A DNA stretch of 39,434 nt from Melioribacteraceae bacterium (lineage in GTDB: Bacteria > Bacteroidota > Ignavibacteria > Ignavibacteriales > Melioribacteraceae), in the NCBI GenBank assembly GCA_028282005.1, contig JANQIV010000268.1, forward strand, positions 1-39,434, read 5' to 3'. This document shows positions 20,978-30,359 of this stretch, in pieces. The notes below the pieces were generated by a model that made no database searches, was not told the origin of the DNA, and saw nothing but the letters and a program-made list of their open reading frames with translations. Positions within the stretch are counted from its first letter, which is position 1, and the number at the start of each line of letters is the position of its first letter. The translations under genes and the position numbers were made by a program.

Positions 20978-21694
20978 TTATGAAGATTTATCAATCTTTA
21001 TAAAGTCGGAATTGAAAGTAGGAACAACATCAGTTGAATTCAACTTTGAACAGAAAGCAATATCATCTTCAAAGCCATTGTTAACAAGCTTTTTGCCATG
21101 CTCGCTTTCAGATAACATCTTATGTAAATCATCACTATAGGTTTCACTCAATATTTTGCTGGCCTTACCGGCATCACTAATTTCAATATCATTAGTAATG
21201 CTACTAATTTCCTTGATCAAAAGCCCAGCACAAACGGTGTCTTCTAGACAAAACATGCCTTCGGAACCTGCACATAAAATAGTAATATCTTTATTAATTT
21301 TTAATAACTTTTCTGCAACAGCTTTAATATTACTGAATGAGCACATTAAAAGGTTTTCTGAAAACTTTGCCCTTACAATTGCCCTTGAACCATTGGTAGT
21401 AAAAAAAACAATTGATTTGTTTTCAACATTCTCTTTTGAGTATTCAATCGGAGAATTTCCGAGGTTAAATCCTTCAATTTTATTTGTATTCCTCTCACCA
21501 CCTAAGAGCACTTTACTACCGGAAGCTTTTAATGCAAATTCGATTGTACCAATCGGCCTCATTTCTTTTGCACCGTTTTCAATTGCATTAATAATTGTTG
21601 AAGTAGCACGCAAAACATCAATAACAACAGTTGTTTTGCCTGTAAAATAAAGCTCCTCCGCATTAAGCGGAGAGAGCAGCACATGAATTTTCAT
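20978..21694 (-). CDS. comB: 2-phosphosulfolactate phosphatase-like protein ComB
   Basis: This 238-residue protein has the ComB signature TTVVIDVLRATSTIINAIEN near residues 20-39, KVLLGGERNTNKIEGFNLGN, and FTTNGSRAI plus CAGSEGMFCLEDTVCAG. The family includes the phosphatase of coenzyme M synthesis in methanogens, which acts on 2-phosphosulfolactate. In bacteria without coenzyme M the true substrate is often unclear, possibly linked to sulfolactate. No other coenzyme M or sulfolactate genes are nearby. It begins one base after the gcvT stop. Confidence 0.9.
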   Translation of the reverse strand: MKIHVLLSPLNAEELYFTGKTTVVIDVLRATSTIINAIENGAKEMRPIGTIEFALKASGSKVLLGGERNTNKIEGFNLGNSPIEYSKENVENKSIVFFTTNGSRAIVRAKFSENLLMCSFSNIKAVAEKLLKINKDITILCAGSEGMFCLEDTVCAGLLIKEISSITNDIEISDAGKASKILSETYSDDLHKMLSESEHGKKLVNNGFEDDIAFCSKLNSTDVVPTFNSDFIKIDKSS

Positions 21695-21695
21695 A

Positions 21696-22778
21696 TTATT
21701 TTTTTACAAATGGTAATTGAATAATTGTAGCAGGTATTGATTTATTTCTTATCACCCAGTTAACAGTATTGCTGACTTCAGCATATTCTGATTTCACATA
21801 ACCTAATGCAATTGGTTTATCTAGTATTGGGCTCATTGTACCACTAGTTATTTTCCCTACAATTTCACCGTTTACCGTAATTTCGTATCCTTGTCTCGGG
21901 AAAGCCTTATCATCAGCTACCATTGCAACTAATTTTCTATTCGGGCCTTCTTCTTTTACTTTTTTGATCTCATCGATCCCAATGAAATTCTCTTTCTTCA
22001 ATTTTGTAATCCAACCTAAGCCGGCTTCAATTGTGTTTGTAGTTTTATCAATATCGTTTCCATAGAGACAATACCCCATTTCAAGTCTGAGAGTATCTCT
22101 AGCGCCAAGTCCAACCGGTTCAATTTCGAATTCTTTCCCGGCCTCAAAAATTGCATCCCAAACTTTTTCCGCATCAGCTTCATCGCCTTTGAAATAAAGC
22201 TCATAACCCAGCTCACCAGTGTAACCTGTTCTTGAAACAATCATATCAACACCAGCAACTTTAGCTCTTACGAAATGGTAGTATTCCATATCGATTTCTT
22301 TATCAGCAATTTTAGAAATTACTTTTTGTGAATTAGGTCCTTGTACGGCCAACAACGAATAATCGTCACTCTCATCAGTCAATTCAACTCCAAAAGAGTT
22401 GTTGTCATTCATCCATTGAAAATCTTTGTCTTTATTTGACGCATTCACAACTAGCATAAATTCATCTTCAGCTATTCTATAAACAAGAAGATCATCAACT
22501 ATTCCACCGTCATTGTAGCACATTGCAGAATACTGAACTCTACCCGGAAATAATTTTGATGCGTTGTTTGTAGTTATGAGCTGAACAAACTCTAAAGCTT
22601 TTTCACCTTTTACTTTCACTTCTCCCATGTGCGAAACATCAAACACACCAACTGATTCTCTTACTTTTTTATGCTCTGCAATAATCGAGGAATACATAAC
22701 AGGCATTTGATAGCCAGCGAATTCTACGATTTTAGCTCCTAGTTTTTCATGTACATTATAGAATTTTGTTTTCTTCAT
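21696..22778 (-). CDS. gcvT: Aminomethyltransferase, glycine cleavage system T protein
   Basis: This protein has about 360 residues, typical for GcvT, which transfers the methylene group from the H-protein to tetrahydrofolate and releases ammonia. Conserved stretches are HMGEVKVKGEKALEFVQLIT, GGIVDDLLVYR with the folate-binding Asp, MIVSRTGYTGELGYELYF and GLGARDTLRLEMGYCLYGND. A TTG ten codons upstream (22806-22808) is open, but the ATG at 22776-22778 is preferred. It follows AAGG by 8 bases and lies 2 bases beyond the transaldolase stop. The P and H proteins are not in this window. Confidence 0.95.
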   Translation of the reverse strand: MKKTKFYNVHEKLGAKIVEFAGYQMPVMYSSIIAEHKKVRESVGVFDVSHMGEVKVKGEKALEFVQLITTNNASKLFPGRVQYSAMCYNDGGIVDDLLVYRIAEDEFMLVVNASNKDKDFQWMNDNNSFGVELTDESDDYSLLAVQGPNSQKVISKIADKEIDMEYYHFVRAKVAGVDMIVSRTGYTGELGYELYFKGDEADAEKVWDAIFEAGKEFEIEPVGLGARDTLRLEMGYCLYGNDIDKTTNTIEAGLGWITKLKKENFIGIDEIKKVKEEGPNRKLVAMVADDKAFPRQGYEITVNGEIVGKITSGTMSPILDKPIALGYVKSEYAEVSNTVNWVIRNKSIPATIIQLPFVKK

Positions 22779-22780
22779 TA

Positions 22781-23431
22781 TCAAACCTTTTGATTTAGTT
22801 TCTCCCAATCACTTAAAAACTTAGCTAATCCATTTTCAGTTAATGGATGGTTAAATAATTTTTTGATTACAGCAAACGGAATTGTTGCAACATCGGCACC
22901 CATTTTAGCTGCTTCTACTAAATGAAGTGGGTGTCGGATACTTGCTACAAGCACTTCTGTTTCATAACCGTAGTTATCATAAATTTGTACAATTTCTTCA
23001 ATTAAATACATTCCATCATGACTAATGTCATCTAATCTGCCAACAAATGGCGAAATGTAAGTAGCACCTGCTTTAGCAGCCAACAAAGCTTGAGATGCAG
23101 AAAAACATAAAGTAACATTTGTTTTGATTCCTTCAGCAGATAAAGATTTAACCGCTTTTAGTCCTTCAGGAATTAAAGGAACTTTGATAACAATATTATT
23201 GTGAATTTTAGCAAGATCGTGAGCTTCTTTCATAATGCCATCATAGTTAGTTGAAACAACCTCAGCGCTGATAGGACCATCAACTACCTCAGTAATCTGC
23301 TTCAATAATTCAATAAAATCAGCACCTTCTTTTGCAACTAAAGATGGATTAGTAGTTACACCATCAAGCACACCCATTGATGCAGCTTCTTTAATCTCTT
23401 CAATGTTTGCAGTGTCAATAAAAAATTTCAT
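22781..23431 (-). CDS. tal: Transaldolase, small MipB/TalC subfamily
   Basis: This 216-residue single-domain TIM barrel has [24 protein letters not shown] and [11 protein letters not shown], where Lys83 forms the Schiff base. [10 protein letters not shown] follows. Phe129 in that last motif is typical of transaldolases; fructose-6-phosphate aldolases of the same fold carry Tyr there. It should therefore move dihydroxyacetone units between sugar phosphates in the pentose phosphate pathway. AAGGGA lies upstream of the ATG. It is followed at once by gcvT, and separated from the RNase G/E gene by 76 AT-rich bases that may hold its own promoter. Confidence 0.94.
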   Translation of the reverse strand: MKFFIDTANIEEIKEAASMGVLDGVTTNPSLVAKEGADFIELLKQITEVVDGPISAEVVSTNYDGIMKEAHDLAKIHNNIVIKVPLIPEGLKAVKSLSAEGIKTNVTLCFSASQALLAAKAGATYISPFVGRLDDISHDGMYLIEEIVQIYDNYGYETEVLVASIRHPLHLVEAAKMGADVATIPFAVIKKLFNHPLTENGLAKFLSDWEKLNQKV

Positions 23432-23507
23432 TTGATTATCCCTTCTTTTTTATATTCAATTTATGATATCTATTTAATCAGGATATTAAAGAATAATTAA
23501 AAAATTA

Positions 23508-25076
23508 TTAAGAGAATTCTTCCGTTAAATCTTCACCCGTTTTTGCAGACAATATTGTAAATGACTGTGGGCTAATCGCCTCTTTTTCTTGAAGCCTAAT
23601 TTTTACGAAATATCGATACTGTAACTTTGTCAGAGTTGAAACAAAACCTTGCTTCAAACTTCTTCCAAGATGAGGGTGAACTTGTAAAATCAAAGACTTC
23701 TGTCTGCCTTCAAGTTTATATCTCTTCAGCCATTCTTCAATTTCATGAATTAAGTTAGATTGTTTAACAAGCAGCCCAGTACCATTGCAATATGGGCAAA
23801 CTTCTTGAGTGGATTGCAAAATATTCTCACGAATTCTCTCTCTTGTGATCTGCATCAAACCAAAGTCGGTCATTGGCAGCATGGCGATTTTGGCACGGTC
23901 TCTTTTAAATTCTTTTTTAAGTTCGTCAAAAATTTTCTTGCGGTTTTTGTCATCTTCAAGATCAATAAAATCCACTACAATCAAACCACCAATGTCTCTT
24001 AGTCTCAATTGTCTCGCAAGTTCACGGGAAGCTTCCAAATCTGTTTTAAGGGAGTTCAATTCCTGGTCTTTTTTTGCTGCATATCTGCCACTATTTACAT
24101 CAATTACAACCATTGCTTCGGTGTGTTCTATTACAATATGACCACCACTAGGCATTGGTACTTTTCTGCCCATTGCTGTCTTTATCTGCTCTTCAATGTT
24201 AAAAGCTTCAAAAATGGGTGTATCATTTTTGTAATAATCAATTTTACCCGCTAAATCCGGCTGAATGAAATCAACGTAATTTTTAATTTCTTTGAAGATT
24301 TTTTTTGAATCGACAAATACTTTGTTTACATCTTTTGTGAAAAGATCACGAATTACACTTACAGTTGTGCTAAGGTCTTTGTAAACAAGTGCTGGCGGAG
24401 AATTCTTTTTAACTTGTTCCTGAAGTTCTAACCAAGTTTTTATCAAATATTTTAAGTCACCCTTGAGTAACTCATCCGACTGCCCTCTTGCAGCAGTTCG
24501 GATTATCAATCCACACTTCTTAGGTAAAATCTCTCTTGCAATTTTGCGCAGTCTTCTTCTTTCTCTAAAATCTACAATTTTTTTGGAAATCCCTACTTTG
24601 TTGTCATAGGGTAGCAAGACACAAAATCTGCCTGGAATTGAAATTGCCGAGGAAACACGAACTCCTTTATCTTTTACCGGTTCTTTTATTATTTGGACAA
24701 GTATTTCCTGTCCTTTGTGCAATTTAGGGGTAGATTTTTCCTTTTCAGGCTTCTCGTCCTCTTCTTCATCCTCATCAAGATCATCATCTATATTATCGTC
24801 CACTTCTTCATCTTCACCATCATCAAAAACATTTTGCAATGCTTCTAATCTATCCCCAATGTCTGAAAAGTGTAAAAAAGCGTCGTGTTTTAATCCTATA
24901 TCTATAAAAGCTGCTCTGATACCTGGTAATACTCTGGCTACGGTACCGAAATAAATATTGCCAACCATTCTTCTTTTCTCAGGGTGGTCAACAAAAAAAT
25001 CCACTAATTTTGAATCTTCTGTAATTGCGACCCTTGTCTGAGATGCAGAAGAATTAATTATAATTTCTTTTTGCAT
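23508..25076 (-). CDS. rng: Ribonuclease G/E family endoribonuclease
   Basis: This 522-residue protein has the catalytic core without the long RNase E scaffold tail, so it is RNase G-like. An S1 domain (about residues 37-143) is interrupted by a strongly acidic run at about 84-117. The metal-binding aspartates are in VVIDVNSG (Asp326) and IVVDFIDLED (Asp369), and the zinc-link cysteines are in CPYCNGTG (Cys427, Cys430). It cleaves single-stranded RNA and matures rRNA and mRNA. It starts 20 bases after the dusB stop. Confidence 0.95.
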   Translation of the reverse strand: MQKEIIINSSASQTRVAITEDSKLVDFFVDHPEKRRMVGNIYFGTVARVLPGIRAAFIDIGLKHDAFLHFSDIGDRLEALQNVFDDGEDEEVDDNIDDDLDEDEEEDEKPEKEKSTPKLHKGQEILVQIIKEPVKDKGVRVSSAISIPGRFCVLLPYDNKVGISKKIVDFRERRRLRKIAREILPKKCGLIIRTAARGQSDELLKGDLKYLIKTWLELQEQVKKNSPPALVYKDLSTTVSVIRDLFTKDVNKVFVDSKKIFKEIKNYVDFIQPDLAGKIDYYKNDTPIFEAFNIEEQIKTAMGRKVPMPSGGHIVIEHTEAMVVIDVNSGRYAAKKDQELNSLKTDLEASRELARQLRLRDIGGLIVVDFIDLEDDKNRKKIFDELKKEFKRDRAKIAMLPMTDFGLMQITRERIRENILQSTQEVCPYCNGTGLLVKQSNLIHEIEEWLKRYKLEGRQKSLILQVHPHLGRSLKQGFVSTLTKLQYRYFVKIRLQEKEAISPQSFTILSAKTGEDLTEEFS

Positions 25077-25096
25077 TTATGTCTCAAACTTTAATT

Positions 25097-26167
25097 CTAT
25101 TTTTCGCAGACAGTCTCTTTTTCTTCTGTCTGCCAAAAAACAACTTTGTTGTTAAATCTTTTTGAAATAATCTCTATATCTTCTTTTTGATATTCTTCGT
25201 TTTCAATTTTTTGTGTATGTATTTCTACTAATTCTTGTATTTCATCAACAGATTTAAGTGATAATAATTTTTCAATTAAATAAGATATTCCGTTGTATTT
25301 TCGAAAATACCAAATTACATTTTTTTTGATTTTATCCAATGAATTAAATTCACCGTATTCAACTGTTAATAATTTGATATGCTTAATACAAACGTCTCTT
25401 ACTTCTAAAACTTCTGGTAATCCGTTTCCTTCAAATCCATCCGAGATTTGATTAAATTCTCTAAATAAAAACGGATTTCCTAATGCACCTCTTGCAATCA
25501 TTACAGAATCACATCCGGCTAAATGAATCATCTTTTGGGCATCTTTCGCTTCGAAAACGGATCCATTTCCTACGAGTGGAATGGACAATGAATTTTTAAC
25601 TTTTGTTAACCACTCCCAGAGCGCACAAACTGAGTAGCGATCTTCCCTTGCCCTTGCATGAAGAATTACCATTGATGCGCCATTGTCTTCAATTATTTTG
25701 GCATTCTCAATAATGTTGATTGAACTTCTGTCACGCCCCAATCTCAATTTTACGGAAACGGGTATTCCTTCAGCACCTTTTACCATGCTAGCAACAAGTT
25801 TGCCAAGCAATTCCGGATTATCCATTATAGCAGAACCCATTTCATGTTTTGTTACTTGATCAACTGGGCAACCGCAATTTAAATCAATTACATCTGGCTT
25901 GAACCTATGTAATTCTTTGGTAGCTGCATATAAAATATCAGGATCTTTTCCTAATAATTGAACACCGATAGGTTTTTCGGATCTACTGAATGCTAATTTG
26001 CGAAGTGTATAAAACTCGTTAGTGATAATGCCTTTGGCACTAACCATTTGTGTGAATGTTAATCCGGCTCCATGTTCTTTGGCAATTGTCCTGAATGGAG
26101 TATCCGTAACATCAGCCATAGGAGCAAGAATTAATTTTTCACCAATATCTAATCTGCCAATTTTCAT
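25097..26167 (-). CDS. dusB: tRNA-dihydrouridine synthase DusB
   Basis: This 356-residue FMN enzyme reduces uridines in the tRNA D-loop. It begins with the TIM-barrel signature LILAPMADVTDTPFR, then DLNCGCPVDQVTKHEMGSAI, where Cys100 of NCGCP is the catalytic acid. VILHARAREDRYS and LVGNGSVF follow, and GCDSVMIARGALGNPFLFRE binds the FMN phosphate. The C-terminal helical domain is present. It lies just behind the pnp terminator, with about 28 bases in between, so it may have its own short promoter or depend on readthrough. Confidence 0.95.
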   Translation of the reverse strand: MKIGRLDIGEKLILAPMADVTDTPFRTIAKEHGAGLTFTQMVSAKGIITNEFYTLRKLAFSRSEKPIGVQLLGKDPDILYAATKELHRFKPDVIDLNCGCPVDQVTKHEMGSAIMDNPELLGKLVASMVKGAEGIPVSVKLRLGRDRSSINIIENAKIIEDNGASMVILHARAREDRYSVCALWEWLTKVKNSLSIPLVGNGSVFEAKDAQKMIHLAGCDSVMIARGALGNPFLFREFNQISDGFEGNGLPEVLEVRDVCIKHIKLLTVEYGEFNSLDKIKKNVIWYFRKYNGISYLIEKLLSLKSVDEIQELVEIHTQKIENEEYQKEDIEIISKRFNNKVVFWQTEEKETVCEK

Positions 26168-26195
26168 ACGAGTTCATTCGTTATAAGTAACTCAC

Positions 26196-26232
26196 AAAAA
26201 AAATGCTGAATGACTTAATTATCATTCAGCAC
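26196..26232 (-). terminator. Rho-independent terminator after pnp
   Basis: A 10-base perfect stem (TGCTGAATGA at 26204-26213 and TCATTCAGCA at 26222-26231 on the plus strand) with an 8-base loop is followed on the minus strand by eight T residues (26203-26196). It lies between pnp and dusB and closes the rimP-pnp operon. Its stem sequence recurs at the pnp start site. Confidence 0.9.
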
Positions 26233-26241
26233 TTTAAAGAA

Positions 26242-28374
26242 TTAATCTTCTTTTTTAGAATCACTATTTTCTTTTTCGTTACCTTGCTGCTCTTCTTTCT
26301 TTTCTAAAAGAACTTTTCTAGATAAACTGTATTTACCGTTTTCTATTTTCAACAACTTAACTTTTACTTTTTCACCAACTTTCAAAACATCAGTAACAGC
26401 ATTTATTCTTTTTAGATCAACTTGTGAAATGTGTAACAAACCGGTAGTTTCCGGTAAAATTTCAACAAAAGCACCATAAGCTTCAATTTTAACTACCTTT
26501 CCTTCGTATATTTTTCCTTCTTCCGGAACAGCAACCAAAAGCTTGATATATTCTTTTGCTTTCTTTGCGTTCTCAGCTATCGGACTAGCAATGTGAACTG
26601 TACCATCTTCATCAATATTGATTTCAACACCGTAATCTTTTTGTATGCCTTGAATAACTTTTCCGCCAGGCCCAATAACAGTACCAATTTTTTCCGGATT
26701 AATTTTTGCAGATAATAGTGTTGGTGCATGATCTGAAATCATTTCACGTGGTGTAGAAATAATTTCATCCATTTTGTCAAGAATATGCATTCTACCATCT
26801 TTAGCTTGCGCTAAAGCTTTTTCCATAATTTCAAAAGAAATACCTTGAATTTTGATATCCATTTGAATTGCTGTAATACCATCTCTTGAACCGGCTACTT
26901 TAAAGTCCATGTCACCAAGGTGGTCTTCATTACCTAAAATATCAGAAAGTATTGAATATTGTTCGCCTTCTTTAACAAGACCCATTGCAATACCGGAAAC
27001 AGCACATTTAATCGGTGCACCGCCATCCATTAAAGCTAATGAACCGGAACAAACAGTCGCCATTGACGATGAACCATTTGATTCAAGTATGTCGGAGTTC
27101 AATCTGATTATATATGGGAATTTTTCTTCAGCTGGAACAATATTTTTTAAAGCTCTTTCAGCTAAGTTTCCATGACCGATTTCTCTTCTGCCAGTTCCAC
27201 CGTATCTTCCTGTTTCACCAACTGAGAAAGGTGGAAAATTATAGTGAAGCAAGAATCTTTTTTTGTACTCAGGCTGCATACCGTCAACTATTTGTTCGTC
27301 TCCGGAAGTTCCCAAAGTTAATGTCATTAAACTCTGAGTTTCGCCTCTAGTGAACAGTGAGGAACCATGTGTCCTAGGAAGTAATCCAAGTTCAATTGCG
27401 ATTGGTCTGATGTCGGTAGTAGTTCTTCCATCAAGTCTCATTCCTTCTTCAAGAATTCTAGTACGCATCAATTCTTTTTCGATATCATGGAGTACTTCTT
27501 TAATTTCTTTTTCGCGTTCTTCATATTTTTCAGCAAGAGTTTCTAAAACAGATTCAGCTAATTCACCGTTTCTCTCTGATCTTTCTTCTTTTGCTAAAAC
27601 AGAATTAACAATTTCTTTGAATTTGTCATAAGCTAATTCGTGAACATCTTTTTGTAATTCTTCGTCAACTTCTTTTGCTTTAACTTCCATTTTTTCTTTG
27701 CCGCAAAGTTCACGAAGTTCATTTTGAATCTGCACAAGTTTTTTAATTTCTTCGTGTGCAAATTTTAGTGCTTCTAAAAGATCTTCTTCACTAGCTTCTT
27801 TTGATTCGCCTTCAACCATCATAATTGAATTGTCAGTACCTGCAACAACTAATTCTAAATCACCATCTTCAATTTCCTGCTGAGTTGGATTGACGATAAA
27901 TTTCCCGTCAATTCTTCCAACTCTAACTTCACCGATTGGCTCTAAAAATGGGATATCGGAAATTGCAAGTGCAGCCGATGCACCAACTGCAGCAACTACA
28001 TCTGAGTCGTTTTCACCATCATAAGAATAAACAAACGCCGCAACTTGCGTATCGTTTTTATATTCTTTTGGGAATAACGGTCTGATAGGCCTATCAATAA
28101 GCCTAGCACTTAAAATTTCTTTTTCGCTCGGACGTCCTTCACGTTTTATAAATCCGCCAGGAAATTTCCCAGCGGCAAAAGCTCTTTCTTTATATTCAAC
28201 TGATAGCGGAAAATAATCCATATCTTCTGCAGCTTCTTTTGCAGCAACTGCAGTAACTAAAACCATTGTATCTGCATAACGCACCATTACAGCACCGTTA
28301 GCTTGCTTAGCTAATTTGCCAGTTTCAATCGTTAATTTCTTTCCGCCTATTTCAACTTCTTTGCTGTATACCAT
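26242..28374 (-). CDS. pnp: Polyribonucleotide nucleotidyltransferase (PNPase)
   Basis: This 710-residue protein has the full PNPase architecture: first RNase PH core, helical linker, second RNase PH core (GLLPRTHGSSLFTRGETQSL and later SDILGNEDHLGDMDFKVAGS), then KH (IGPGGKVIQGIQKDYGV) and S1 (YEGKVVKIEAYGAFVEILPE) domains. It degrades RNA 3' to 5' using phosphate. The C-terminal tail is Lys/Glu-rich. It follows rpsO by 11 bases, the standard order. GAGG lies 8 bases before the ATG, and the region around the start, ATGCTGAATG, is complementary to the terminator behind the gene. Confidence 0.98.
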   Translation of the reverse strand: MVYSKEVEIGGKKLTIETGKLAKQANGAVMVRYADTMVLVTAVAAKEAAEDMDYFPLSVEYKERAFAAGKFPGGFIKREGRPSEKEILSARLIDRPIRPLFPKEYKNDTQVAAFVYSYDGENDSDVVAAVGASAALAISDIPFLEPIGEVRVGRIDGKFIVNPTQQEIEDGDLELVVAGTDNSIMMVEGESKEASEEDLLEALKFAHEEIKKLVQIQNELRELCGKEKMEVKAKEVDEELQKDVHELAYDKFKEIVNSVLAKEERSERNGELAESVLETLAEKYEEREKEIKEVLHDIEKELMRTRILEEGMRLDGRTTTDIRPIAIELGLLPRTHGSSLFTRGETQSLMTLTLGTSGDEQIVDGMQPEYKKRFLLHYNFPPFSVGETGRYGGTGRREIGHGNLAERALKNIVPAEEKFPYIIRLNSDILESNGSSSMATVCSGSLALMDGGAPIKCAVSGIAMGLVKEGEQYSILSDILGNEDHLGDMDFKVAGSRDGITAIQMDIKIQGISFEIMEKALAQAKDGRMHILDKMDEIISTPREMISDHAPTLLSAKINPEKIGTVIGPGGKVIQGIQKDYGVEINIDEDGTVHIASPIAENAKKAKEYIKLLVAVPEEGKIYEGKVVKIEAYGAFVEILPETTGLLHISQVDLKRINAVTDVLKVGEKVKVKLLKIENGKYSLSRKVLLEKKEEQQGNEKENSDSKKED

Positions 28375-28385
28375 TCAGCATCCTC

Positions 28386-28655
28386 TTATTTTCTTAATTT
28401 CAATTCTTTTATTATAGCTCTGTATCTTTCGATATCTCTTTTAGCAAGATAATCTAACAATCTTCTTCTTTTACCAACCATCTGCATCAAACCTCTTCTT
28501 GAAGCGTGATCTTTTTTATGATCAGCAAAGTGTGCAGTTAAGTTGTTGATCTTCTTTGTCAATAACGCAACTTGTACTTCAGCTTTTCCACTGTCTTTTC
28601 CGTTGTCACCGAATTTGTCGATTATCTCTTGTTTCTCTTCTTTTGTTAAGTTCAT
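28386..28655 (-). CDS. rpsO: 30S ribosomal protein S15
   Basis: This 89-residue protein has the S15 fold and the signature [20 protein letters not shown] followed by [20 protein letters not shown]. It binds 16S rRNA early in assembly of the 30S platform. GGAG lies 8 bases upstream of the ATG. The 43-base gap from ribF contains two short CCTGGG/TCTGGG repeats, which could be part of a leader but show no convincing fold. Followed by pnp as in many bacteria. Confidence 0.98.
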   Translation of the reverse strand: MNLTKEEKQEIIDKFGDNGKDSGKAEVQVALLTKKINNLTAHFADHKKDHASRRGLMQMVGKRRRLLDYLAKRDIERYRAIIKELKLRK

Positions 28656-28698
28656 TTTATAACTCCTTTTTTCGATTGAATCCCAGAATTACCCAGGA

Positions 28699-29637
28699 TT
28701 AATTAACTAATGTACTGATAAAACTTTCTGCTTCTTTTTTATCTAATTTAATTTGTTCTATCAACTTTTCTTTTGAATTAAATTTTTTTTCCTCTCTTAT
28801 TCTCTTTAAGAGATTTACTTTTATTTCTTTATCGTAAACTTCTTTTTCAAAATCAAAAATATTTACCTCAATGAGAGTTTGATTATCATTTTTGAATGTC
28901 GGCCTGTTTCCGATATTCATTATTCCGTAATGTATTTCGTTTTCAAATTCAACAGAAACTACATAAACACCAATTGAAGGAATTAACTTCTTTTCATCTT
29001 CAACTTTAATGTTTGCTGTTGGGAAGCCCAGCTTACGGCCTCTTCCCTCTCCTTTAATTACTTTGCCGGAAATAGAATAATTTCTACCAAGATGAATTTT
29101 TGCAGACTCAACATCACCGAGTCTCAACAATTTACGAATTTTAGTACTGCTCGAAATTTCACCGTCGATTGTTTTTGCCGGAACCAATGAAACATCAAAT
29201 CCGAATTTATTTCCGTAATCCCTCATCGTTTGTTCATCACCGCCGCGGTCTTTTCCAAATTTGTGATCGTAACCTATAACAAATTTTTTAACACCGACAC
29301 CATTAACAATATAATTGATAATAAATTCTTCCGAAGTCAATTGCCTAAACTCTTCAGTGAATTTGATTATCACTAAATTATCAATTCCGACTTTTTCGTA
29401 TTGTTCAATTCTCTCATCAAGTAAAGTAAGCAGTTTTACGTCATAGCCTTTTGAAACTACTGTTCGCGGGTGGGGTTCAAATGTAACCACTACCGATCTG
29501 CAGTTCAAGTGCTTAGCCGAATAAACTACTTCATTCAAAATGTCAAAGTGCCCAATGTGCAATCCATCAAAAGTCCCGACAGTCACTACTGAATTCGTAT
29601 CTTTTTCTATTTCACTAATATCAGAATATATGTTCAT
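28699..29637 (-). CDS. ribF: Bifunctional riboflavin kinase/FAD synthetase RibF
   Basis: This 312-residue protein has two domains. The N-terminal FMN adenylyltransferase has VGTFDGLHIGHFDIL (HIGH-like motif at residues 27-30) and later ISSSTKIRKLL. The C-terminal flavokinase has GRGRKLGFPTANIKVEDEKK and PTFKNDNQTLIEVNIFDFEK. It makes FMN and FAD from riboflavin. It starts 5 bases after truB and sits between truB and rpsO, a common bacterial order. Both active sites look complete. Confidence 0.97.
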   Translation of the reverse strand: MNIYSDISEIEKDTNSVVTVGTFDGLHIGHFDILNEVVYSAKHLNCRSVVVTFEPHPRTVVSKGYDVKLLTLLDERIEQYEKVGIDNLVIIKFTEEFRQLTSEEFIINYIVNGVGVKKFVIGYDHKFGKDRGGDEQTMRDYGNKFGFDVSLVPAKTIDGEISSSTKIRKLLRLGDVESAKIHLGRNYSISGKVIKGEGRGRKLGFPTANIKVEDEKKLIPSIGVYVVSVEFENEIHYGIMNIGNRPTFKNDNQTLIEVNIFDFEKEVYDKEIKVNLLKRIREEKKFNSKEKLIEQIKLDKKEAESFISTLVN

Positions 29638-29642
29638 TACTT

Positions 29643-30359
29643 TTAATTTCTTTCAGCACTTACAGAATTGTTTTTCAATTCTACAAAATCATTAATCTTA
29701 AACGCATCGTCAACTGAGTAATCGCCAATTTTTGTTCTTCGTAATTTTTTAAGATAGCCTCCGCAGCCTAGCTTTTTGCCGAAGTCATCTGCAATTACTC
29801 TTATGTAAGTTCCTTTGGAACAAACAACTTCAAAATGTACTGCCGGTAAATCTATTTTTTTTATTTCAAACCTTTCAATAGTAACTTTTCTCGGTTCTCT
29901 TTTTATCTCAACACCTTTACGAGCATATTTATAAAGAGATTTACCTTTATGCTTTAAGGCCGAATACATCGGCGGAACTTGTTCAATCTCACCTAAGAAT
30001 GAATCTCTGGTTTCCAAAATGTTTTTTTCATCAATTCCATCAATTGGCTTTTCTTCTTCAACTTCAGTTTCACCGTCCATTGATGGAGTTTTTTTCCCGA
30101 GCTCTATAATACCGGTATAAGTTTTAATACTTTCTTGATATTGATTGATCTCTTTTGTTTTCTTTCCTGTGCACACAATCAGCAATCCGGTTGCAGCAGG
30201 ATCAAGTGTACCAGCATGACCAACTTTTTTTACTCCAACTGCTTTGCGTACTTTATATACAATATCAAAAGATGTAAGCACAGGATCTTTATCAATTAAA
30301 ATTACTTCCCCGGCATTGAAGTCAATTTTACTAAGGTCATTCAGATTCTTTGTTATCAT
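29643..30359 (-). CDS. truB: tRNA pseudouridine-55 synthase TruB
   Basis: This protein has about 238 residues. The catalytic Asp is in HAGTLDPAATGLL (Asp53), preceded by FDIVYKVRKAVGVKKVG, and later KGTYIRVIADDFGKKLGCGG completes the family pattern. It isomerises U55 of the tRNA T-loop. The frame stays open to about 30419, but the ATG at 30357-30359 is preferred because family members start near the motif GEVILIDKDP and a longer form would add a basic extension embedded in rbfA. Even so, it overlaps rbfA by 23 bases. No clear ribosome binding site is seen, consistent with coupling. Confidence 0.93.
   Translation of the reverse strand: MITKNLNDLSKIDFNAGEVILIDKDPVLTSFDIVYKVRKAVGVKKVGHAGTLDPAATGLLIVCTGKKTKEINQYQESIKTYTGIIELGKKTPSMDGETEVEEEKPIDGIDEKNILETRDSFLGEIEQVPPMYSALKHKGKSLYKYARKGVEIKREPRKVTIERFEIKKIDLPAVHFEVVCSKGTYIRVIADDFGKKLGCGGYLKKLRRTKIGDYSVDDAFKINDFVELKNNSVSAERN

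Noticed and set aside
28656-28698. Short CCTGGG and TCTGGG repeats before rpsO as an S15 autoregulatory leader
   Set aside because: The stretch is only 43 bases and I could not draw a stable fold resembling known S15-binding leaders.
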